Part shown: positions 12,051 through 17,368 of the stretch, one piece after another | How positions within the stretch are numbered: the first letter of the stretch is position 1 | How the letters are laid out: each line of letters begins with the position of its first letter | Assembly (NCBI GenBank): GCA_035287045.1 | Contig: DATECF010000182.1 | Location: 1-17,368, forward strand | Direction of reading: 5' to 3' | DNA from: JACPAP01 sp035287045 | Lineage (GTDB): Bacteria > Gemmatimonadota > Gemmatimonadetes > Gemmatimonadales > GWC2-71-9 | Length of the DNA: 17,368 nt | Translations under genes and position numbers: made by a program | The notes under the pieces: generated by a model | The model's database searches: none | The model's input: the letters and a program-made list of their open reading frames with translations, nothing else | Told to the model about the DNA's origin: nothing

Positions 12051-14479
12051 TGGCTGAGCGGGGGCCGGGCAACGAACGGGAAGGGGTGCAGGTGACCGAA
12101 GTCACCAGCACCCCTTCCTCCTTTCCGGCCGTTGCGTCGCCCAGCACCCTCGCCCAACTGGAGTTCTCCGCCGCCCTGGACCACATCGCCGGCCGGGCCG
12201 TGTCCGAGTTGGGCGCGGCCCGGGTCCGGCAGCGGCTGCCCAGTGCCGACGCCGGGTGGGTGGCCGGCCAGCTGGCAGACGTCGCGGAGCTGGCCACGGT
12301 GCTGGCGCGCCAGGACCCGTTTCGGCCGGAAGCCGTAGCCGACCTCACCGAGATCTTAGGCGTCCTCAGCGTGCAGGGCAGCGTGCTGGAAGCGCCGGCC
12401 CTGGTGGCCCTTGGCGGTGCCCTTGGGGCCATGCGCGTCATGAGCCGCGATCTGGCTCGGCTCCGCGACGTCGCGCCGCGGACGGCGACGTTGCGGGTGG
12501 ATCCGCCGCCCCGGGAGCTGGAACAGGCGATCGACCGCGCGCTGGAACCGGACGGAAGCGTCAAAGACGACGCCTCACCCGAGCTCAAGCGCGCGCGCGC
12601 CAAGGTGCGGGACACCCGCTCGCGGCTGGTGGCCCGGCTGGAAGCCGCACTGGGGCAGCTCGCCCCCGCGGATCGCGCCGCCGGCACCGTGACGCTGCGC
12701 GAGGGCCGCTACGTGATCCCGGTGCCTCGAGGCATGCACCGCCTGCCGGGCATCGTCCACGGCGCTTCGGGCTCGGGTTCTACGCTGTTCGTGGAGCCGG
12801 AAGCGGCCGTGGGCCTGGGGAACGAGCTGCGCGAATACGAAGCGGACGAAGCCCGCGCAGTGCTCGCCGTCCTGCGTGACCTCACCGACCAGGCCCGCGC
12901 CTCGGCGGACCGCATCGCCGCCGGCTGGGAAATGTGCATCGCGCTGGACGATCTCTACGCCCGGGCGCGCTACGCCTGCGAAGTCGGCGCGGCAGCGCCG
13001 AACGTCGCCACCTTCCCTGAAGTTTTGGGGATGCCGAGAAGGGATTTCACCGCGGAGAACGCAGAGAGCGCAGAGAATGTTGGGGAGGTTGGGGAAGGCC
13101 ACCCCGCCGAACCTCCGGCACCCGTCCTGGTCATCCGAACCGGCCGCCACCCGTTGCTGATTGGGGAAGGCACCGAGGTGGTACCGTTCGATCTGTCCCT
13201 CTCCGGGGACGCTGTGGCACTGGTTATCAGCGGCCCCAACACCGGCGGCAAAACCGTCTTGCTCAAGGCCATCGGTTTGATGGCCGCGCTGGTCCAGGCG
13301 GGCGTACTCCCGCCGCTGGCTGAGGGGAGCCAGTTGCCCGTGTTCCGGCGGATCTTCGCCGACATCGGCGATCACCAGTCCATCGCCGCCAGCCTGTCCA
13401 CCTTCTCCGCCCACGTGGCGGCGCTGCGCGGCATTCTGGCGGAGGCCGATGCCTCGTCGCTGGTGCTGGTGGACGAGATCGGCAACGGGACCGACCCCAT
13501 CGAGGGCGGCGCGCTGGGCGCGGCCGCGTTGCTGGCGCTGGTGCGACGCCGGGCCACCACCGTCGTCACCACCCACCTGGCGCAGCTCAAGGACGTCGCC
13601 GCGCGCACGCCCGGCGTGGAGAACGCGTCCCTCGAGTTCGACGCGGCCACGCTCACGCCCACCTACCGCTTCCTGCAGGGCGTGCCCGGGCGCTCCTACG
13701 GCCTGGCCGTGGCCCGCCGCCTCGGCGTACCGGCCGACGTGCTGGGCGAAGCCGAGTCCATCATGCCGGCGGCGCAGCGCACGCTCGAGGCGCTGCTGGC
13801 GGACCTCGAAGCCAAGACCCAGGAGGTCGAGCGGCGGGAGCGCGACGCCGAATCGCTCCGCGCGACGCTCGCCGCCCGGGAAGCGGCGTCGCAGGCATCG
13901 GCGGATGAGCTGCATCGGCGGGAGCACGAGGTGGCCGCCAAGGAACGCGAGGTGGAGCGTGCGGGCCGGGAGCAGGCCCGACAGTTCCTGCTGGAAGCCC
14001 GTCGCCGGGTGGAGGAGGCGCTGGCGATCGCGCGCGCGGCGGTGAGCGAGGCGACCGCCAGGGAAGCCAGGCGCCTGGTGGAAGAGGGGGTGCAGCGGGA
14101 GGCCGAGGCCTTGAAGAAGCTCGAAGCCGAGGCGGGGGCGAAGGGGTGGCGGGTGAAGGGCGGCACGGGGAAGCAGGACGTGCGGAAGGAAGCGCCGGCG
14201 CGACCTGGCCCATCGGCCTCCGTTTTGGCGCCCGCGTCGTCTGACGTGGACCTCCGTGGACTCACGGTTGACGAAGCGACGGCCACGGTCGTCGCCGCCC
14301 TGGACGCCGCGGTGGTGAACGATCTCCCCTGGCTGCGCATCATCCACGGGAAAGGCACCGGCGCGCTGCGCGCCGCCGTCCAGGAGCTGCTCAGGGCGGA
14401 TTCCCGTGTGGCCGGGTTCCGCCTGGCCCCGCCCCAGGAAGGCGGCGCGGGCGTGACCCTGGTCGAGTTCCAGCCGTGA
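12050..14479 (+). CDS. mutS2: Endonuclease MutS2 (with repeat-derived insertions)
   Basis: The 809-residue protein is a MutS-family ATPase with a C-terminal Smr nuclease. MutS2 proteins limit recombination and/or rescue collided ribosomes, depending on the species. The N-terminal helical region begins with STLAQLEFSAALDHIAG. Walker A GPNTGGKT is at 395-402 and Walker B LVLVDEIGNGTD near 470-481. A charged coiled coil lies at about 580-700. The Smr domain starts near 731 with DLRG and has HGKGTGALR. Two stretches are foreign-looking. Residues 10-23 are encoded by an 18-bp-stem hairpin. Residues 333-350 come from one 29-nt repeat copy plus a 9-nt duplication, placed just before the conserved RHPLL segment. 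Both keep the frame, so the gene appears intact. The ATG overlaps the rpsU stop; GTG at 12086 or 12092 are alternative starts. The stop overlaps the dnaG start. Confidence 0.94.
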   Translation: MAERGPGNEREGVQVTEVTSTPSSFPAVASPSTLAQLEFSAALDHIAGRAVSELGAARVRQRLPSADAGWVAGQLADVAELATVLARQDPFRPEAVADLTEILGVLSVQGSVLEAPALVALGGALGAMRVMSRDLARLRDVAPRTATLRVDPPPRELEQAIDRALEPDGSVKDDASPELKRARAKVRDTRSRLVARLEAALGQLAPADRAAGTVTLREGRYVIPVPRGMHRLPGIVHGASGSGSTLFVEPEAAVGLGNELREYEADEARAVLAVLRDLTDQARASADRIAAGWEMCIALDDLYARARYACEVGAAAPNVATFPEVLGMPRRDFTAENAESAENVGEVGEGHPAEPPAPVLVIRTGRHPLLIGEGTEVVPFDLSLSGDAVALVISGPNTGGKTVLLKAIGLMAALVQAGVLPPLAEGSQLPVFRRIFADIGDHQSIAASLSTFSAHVAALRGILAEADASSLVLVDEIGNGTDPIEGGALGAAALLALVRRRATTVVTTHLAQLKDVAARTPGVENASLEFDAATLTPTYRFLQGVPGRSYGLAVARRLGVPADVLGEAESIMPAAQRTLEALLADLEAKTQEVERRERDAESLRATLAAREAASQASADELHRREHEVAAKEREVERAGREQARQFLLEARRRVEEALAIARAAVSEATAREARRLVEEGVQREAEALKKLEAEAGAKGWRVKGGTGKQDVRKEAPARPGPSASVLAPASSDVDLRGLTVDEATATVVAALDAAVVNDLPWLRIIHGKGTGALRAAVQELLRADSRVAGFRLAPPQEGGAGVTLVEFQP
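12079..12118. repeat. Near-perfect 18-bp-stem hairpin at the start of mutS2
   Basis: The left arm (12079-12096, beginning GGAAGGGGTG) and right arm (12101-12118, ending CACCCCTTCC) pair at 17 of 18 positions around the tetraloop CGAA. It begins 28 bases after the rpsU stop and lies inside the first 23 codons of mutS2. It is followed by a pyrimidine-rich stretch (TCCTTTCC) but no true T run, so it is not a standard intrinsic terminator. It may act as an attenuator or mRNA-processing site, or be another palindromic repeat. Confidence 0.85.
13048..13076 (+). repeat. Solitary 29-nt repeat inserted in frame in mutS2
   Basis: The copy reads CACCGCGGAG, then AACGCAGAGA, then GCGCAGAGA, and encodes residues 333-342 (FTAENAESAE). 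It is followed at once by a 9-nt duplication (GTTGGGGAG, GTTGGGGAA; 13079-13096) encoding VGEVGE. Because its units are 9 nt, the repeat preserves the reading frame. Shared bases extend a little further left (ATTTCACC), as in the GxxExxY copy. Confidence 0.9.
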
Positions 14480-16257
14480 GCCCGATCCCCGACGACCTGA
14501 TCGAGCAGGTCCGCGACGCGGCGGACATCGTGGGGTTGATCGGGGCGCACGTGGAGCTCAAACGCACCGGGACCGATTATCGCGGGCCCTGTCCCTTCCA
14601 CGGCGGGACGCATCGCAACTTCGCCGTGATCCCCAAGAAGGGAATGTTCTACTGCTTTGTGTGCCACGAGGCGGGGGACGTCTTCACCTTCTACATGAAG
14701 AAGTTCGGGATGGACTATCCCACTGCCGTGCGCGACGTCGCCGCCAAGGTGGGCATCTCGATTCCGGATCGTCCCGTCGGCGGGCCCGACCCACGGGAGC
14801 CGCTGTACGAGGCGCTGTCGGTGGCGGCGGAATGGTACGCGCGCCGGTTGCGCGAGGCGCCCGACGCGGCGGAAGCCCGGGCCTACCTGGAAGGGCGGGG
14901 GTACGCGTTGAACGAGCTGCTGCCGCTGGGATTGGGCTGGGCGCCCAGGGGCGACGACTTCGCCGCGGCGATGCGGCAGCTGGGCTTCACGGACGAGCGG
15001 CTGCTGGAGGCGGGGCTGCTCACCAAACGGGAAGACGGCTCGCTCCGGCCGCGCTTCTGGCAGCGGCTGCTGTTTCCCATCCACGACCTTCGGGCCCGGG
15101 TGGTGGGGTTCGGCGGCCGCCTGCTGGGGGATGGCGAGCCCAAGTACCTCAACTCGCCGGATTCCGGCGTGTTCCACAAGGGCCAGCTGCTGTACAACCT
15201 CCACCAGGCGAAGCAGGCCATTCGCCAGGCGGAATTCGGGGTGGTGGTCGAAGGATACTTCGATGCGCTCGGCCTGGTGCAGGTGGGCATCGAGAACGTG
15301 GTGGCGCCGCTGGGCACGGGGCTCACGCCGGAGCAGGCGACCTTGCTCCGGCGCTTCACCGAGCCGGTGGTGCTGCTCTACGACGCCGATGCGCCGGGTC
15401 TGCGCGCCAGCTTTCGCGCGGCGGACGTGCTGCTGCGCGCGGGGCTCCGGGTATCGGTCGCGACGCTACCCCCGGGAGAGGACCCGGACACGCTCGCCCG
15501 GAAGGGCGGCGCCGGCGCGGTCCGCCAGGTGCTGGACGACGCGGTGGACGTGCTGGAGCGAAAACTCCAGCTGCTGGAGCGGAAAGGCTGGTTCCAGTCG
15601 GTGGCGGGAAGGCGCCGAGCGCTGGACCGGCTGCTGCCCACCCTCCGCGCGCCCCGTGATCCGGTGACGCGCGACCTCTACGTGGGACGCGTGGCCGAGG
15701 CGCTGGGCGTCACCCGCGGCTCGATCGAGGGTGAGATGCAGCTGGCCCGTGACCGCCAGCCCGCGCCCGCCCGCGGTGCGCCCGCGACGCCCGAACCGTC
15801 GAACCGCCGAACCGTCGCCGGCCCCGAACGTGACCTCTTGCGCGTCATGACGCACGACCCTGAATGGCGGGCCCGCATCGCCGAGCAGTTGGCCGATCGG
15901 GGTACGCTGCGGGAGCCGGCCCGGGCCGTGTTCGACGCGCTCGCGGCCGCCGGGACGGCGCCGGCCTCCGACGTGCTCGGCGGATTGCAGGGGGAGGCGC
16001 ACGCGGCGCTGGCCGAGCTGCTGGCCGAGCCGTGGGGCGGCTTGGAGTTGGACGCGCTGGTCGAAGGCGCCGTGAATCGCCTCGACAGCCGGCGCCTGGA
16101 GGTGGAGCTGGATCAGATCGAGCGCGAGCTGCCGTTCGCGCCGGACGCCGAGAAAACCACGTTGATGCGCCGGGTGGATGCGTTGACCCGGCAGCTCAAG
16201 AAGCTCAATCCCGCACGATGGAACATGCGACGGACAGGGGGGAGAAGTGCACGCTGA
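14476..16257 (+). CDS. dnaG: DNA primase DnaG
   Basis: The 593-residue primase makes RNA primers at the replication fork. The N-terminal zinc domain uses Cys39, His42, Cys60 and Cys63; the segment after CPFH reads GGTHRNFAV instead of the common EKTPSF. The RNA-polymerase core follows. Its TOPRIM metal-binding residues are Glu259 in VEGYFD and Asp303/Asp305 in YDADAPG. After a proline/alanine-rich linker with tandem 8-mers (near residues 436-448), a C-terminal helical region of about 140 residues is present and would bind the DnaB helicase. The start is the GTG at 14476, overlapping the mutS2 stop by four bases. rpoD, the usual neighbour in the E. coli operon, does not follow. Confidence 0.95.
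   Translation: MSPIPDDLIEQVRDAADIVGLIGAHVELKRTGTDYRGPCPFHGGTHRNFAVIPKKGMFYCFVCHEAGDVFTFYMKKFGMDYPTAVRDVAAKVGISIPDRPVGGPDPREPLYEALSVAAEWYARRLREAPDAAEARAYLEGRGYALNELLPLGLGWAPRGDDFAAAMRQLGFTDERLLEAGLLTKREDGSLRPRFWQRLLFPIHDLRARVVGFGGRLLGDGEPKYLNSPDSGVFHKGQLLYNLHQAKQAIRQAEFGVVVEGYFDALGLVQVGIENVVAPLGTGLTPEQATLLRRFTEPVVLLYDADAPGLRASFRAADVLLRAGLRVSVATLPPGEDPDTLARKGGAGAVRQVLDDAVDVLERKLQLLERKGWFQSVAGRRRALDRLLPTLRAPRDPVTRDLYVGRVAEALGVTRGSIEGEMQLARDRQPAPARGAPATPEPSNRRTVAGPERDLLRVMTHDPEWRARIAEQLADRGTLREPARAVFDALAAAGTAPASDVLGGLQGEAHAALAELLAEPWGGLELDALVEGAVNRLDSRRLEVELDQIERELPFAPDAEKTTLMRRVDALTRQLKKLNPARWNMRRTGGRSAR
15792..15815. repeat. Three tandem 8-mers in the dnaG linker
   Basis: CGAACCGT, CGAACCGC and CGAACCGT follow each other directly and encode part of PEPSNRRTVAGPE in the hinge between the primase core and the helicase-binding domain. 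The unit length is not a multiple of three, but three units make 24 bases and keep the frame. Similar A/C-rich simple tracts are not seen elsewhere in the gene. Confidence 0.7.
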
Positions 16258-16954
16258 TTTGGATGCGTTGTTGAACCTGCAGGAGCACGACAAGGTGGTG
16301 ATGGTCATCGAGGCCGAGCTGGAGGCCTTCAACCCGGAGATCGCGGCGCTCGACGCGGATCTGGCCAAAGCCCAGGCGGAGCTGGACGGCGCGCGAAAAG
16401 GAGCGCAGGACGCCGAGCAGCGGCGCGTGGACCTGGAGGGCAAGATCGAGAGCTACCGCGTGATGCAGGAGCGACGCCGCCAGCGGCTCGAGTGGGTGCG
16501 CGGGGCCAAGGAGGCCTCCACGCTCATGGCCGAGCTGGACCTGGCGCGGACCGTGCTGGCCAAGGAGGAGGCCGAGTGGATGCGTTCGGCGGACCGGGTG
16601 CAGGAGGCCGAGCGTCGCACGGCGGAGGCGGAGCAGCTGGTGGAGGAGGTGCGGACCGGCCAGGCATCCCGTCGCGAAGCCATCGCCGCGGGCCAGGCCG
16701 AATGCGCCGATCGGCTGGCCGAGGCTCGGCAGCAGCGGGCAGCCGTCGCCCGGGGGGTCAAGCGCCCGCTGCTCCAGCAGTACGAGCGCATCCGGCGGGG
16801 GCGGGCGCCGCTGGCGCTGTATCCGCTGCACGGCGAAGCCTGCGGCCACTGTTACACGGCGGTGCCGTTGCATCGCCGCCAGGACATCCTCAACAGCCAG
16901 TCGGTGACTGCCTGCGAGGCCTGCGGCGTGATCGTCTATCACGCCGCTCATTGA
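16247..16954 (+). CDS. Coiled-coil protein with C4 zinc ribbon (CT398/Rv2229c-like, PF02591 type)
   Basis: The 235-residue protein has a long charged helical hairpin (about residues 10-180, full of Ala, Glu, Arg, Leu heptads) and a C-terminal four-cysteine zinc ribbon: Cys199, Cys202, Cys223 and Cys226 (ACGHC and ACEACG). This is the layout of the zf-RING_7/CT398 family, whose cellular role is unsettled; links to nucleic-acid transactions or type III secretion have been proposed in different species. The GTG at 16247 sits just after a purine-rich AGGGGGGAG, the richest ribosome-binding site in the window, and overlaps the end of dnaG by 11 bases. Its stop overlaps the recJ ATG. The position between primase and RecJ suggests co-expression with replication and repair genes. 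Confidence 0.88.
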   Translation: MHADLDALLNLQEHDKVVMVIEAELEAFNPEIAALDADLAKAQAELDGARKGAQDAEQRRVDLEGKIESYRVMQERRRQRLEWVRGAKEASTLMAELDLARTVLAKEEAEWMRSADRVQEAERRTAEAEQLVEEVRTGQASRREAIAAGQAECADRLAEARQQRAAVARGVKRPLLQQYERIRRGRAPLALYPLHGEACGHCYTAVPLHRRQDILNSQSVTACEACGVIVYHAAH

Positions 16955-17368
16955 TGCGGCTTCCCAGCCGCTGGGTGGTTCGTAACCCGCCGGACGAGAC
17001 CCAGGTCCGCGACCTGAGCCGGGCCCTGAACATCCCGGCGCCGCTGGCCTCCCTGCTGGTGCAGCGCGGCATTCACACCCCGGAAGCGGCCACCACGTTC
17101 CTCCGTCCCAGCCTGGACACGCTGTCCGATCCGTTCGACCTCCCGGACATGGGTCGCGCCGTGGAGCTGATCGCCGCCGCGGTCCGCCGGGGCGAGGCCA
17201 TCCTGGTGCATGGGGATTACGACGTGGACGGCCAGTGCGCGTCGGCGCTGCTCACGCGCACGCTGCGCGCCGCGGGCGCCCGGGTGATTCCGTTCGTGCC
17301 CCACCGCGTCCGGGATGGGTACGATTTTGGGCCGGCGGGACTCGCGGCGGCACCGTGCTCCCGGGCCG
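16954..17368 (+). CDS. recJ: Single-stranded-DNA exonuclease RecJ, 3'-truncated by window edge
   Basis: The frame opens at the ATG overlapping the previous stop (TGATG) and runs to the right edge with no stop, showing about 138 residues of a protein usually 550-600 long. RecJ degrades single strands 5' to 3' in recombination and base-excision repair. The N terminus (SRWVVRNPPDE, then ALNIPAPLASLLVQRGI, and FLRPSLDTLSDPFDLPDMGRAV in parts) is typical. DHH motif I is seen as HGDYDVDG with Asp88, Asp90 and Asp92, followed by RVRDGYDFGPAGL. The last seven codons read APCSRA, whereas one base fewer near 17353 would read ARAPGP, closer to the family. A frameshift or sequence error at the edge is possible. 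Confidence 0.9.
   Translation, partial: MRLPSRWVVRNPPDETQVRDLSRALNIPAPLASLLVQRGIHTPEAATTFLRPSLDTLSDPFDLPDMGRAVELIAAAVRRGEAILVHGDYDVDGQCASALLTRTLRAAGARVIPFVPHRVRDGYDFGPAGLAAAPCSRA

Noticed and set aside
5310..13076. CRISPR array made of the regularly similar 29-nt repeats
   Set aside because: The repeats occur in both orientations, hundreds to thousands of bases apart, with no regular unique spacers and no cas genes.

Overview
This is a GC-rich (about two thirds by eye), densely packed chromosomal window of housekeeping genes. Several things suggest an uncultured or environmental Gram-negative-type bacterium: an outer-membrane-barrel-like protein, a fused Wzz/BY-kinase for exopolysaccharide export, tRNA genes without encoded CCA, few strong Shine-Dalgarno sites and many GTG starts. 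The protein flavour would fit Gemmatimonadota or a relative, but this is impression, not proof.

Layout. At 1-3011 there is a 5'-truncated outer-membrane beta-barrel gene (+) converging on a tyrosine autokinase/chain-length regulator (-). At 3130-3388 a promoter precedes two tRNA genes, Ile2 (CAT anticodon, probably lysidine-modified) and Val (CAC). From 3455 to the right edge every gene lies on the + strand, mostly with 4-base stop/start overlaps: alkD-like DNA glycosylase, zinc-type asparaginase II, a GxxExxY family PD-(D/E)XK protein, obgE, dprA, hemW, hrcA, dnaJ, a HIT hydrolase, rpsU, mutS2, dnaG, a coiled-coil zinc-ribbon protein, and the 5' part of recJ, which runs off the window. The genes serve ribosome assembly (ObgE, S21), DNA uptake, repair and replication (DprA, AlkD, MutS2, DnaG, RecJ), heat shock (HrcA, DnaJ) and heme delivery (HemW). 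rpsU and dnaG recall the classical macromolecular-synthesis operon, here with mutS2 between them and no rpoD after dnaG in view.

The unusual layer is a family of short repeats overlaid on this core. A 29-nt arm, made of three 9-nt units and beginning CACCGCGGAG, occurs five times. Two inverted copies flank the GxxExxY gene (5310-5338 and 5723-5751), so that gene looks like a small mobile cassette, and the left arm supplies the A of its start codon. Two inverted copies 26 nt apart form a MITE-like element between hrcA and dnaJ (10092-10175). One solitary copy sits in frame inside mutS2 (13048-13076), where it encodes part of an extra loop. A sister element with the same 9-nt rhythm but a different unit forms a hairpin between the two tRNA genes (3250-3310). 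Together these suggest a nuclease-associated repeat family with a gene-bearing form, small non-autonomous hairpins and solo arms. Whether the GxxExxY protein moves the repeat is inference.

Other repeat tracts are written into core genes without breaking the frame: four 7-mers in the asparaginase (with about 12 extra residues), an 18-bp-stem hairpin in the first codons of mutS2, three 8-mers in the dnaG linker, and possibly two 10-mers in hemW.
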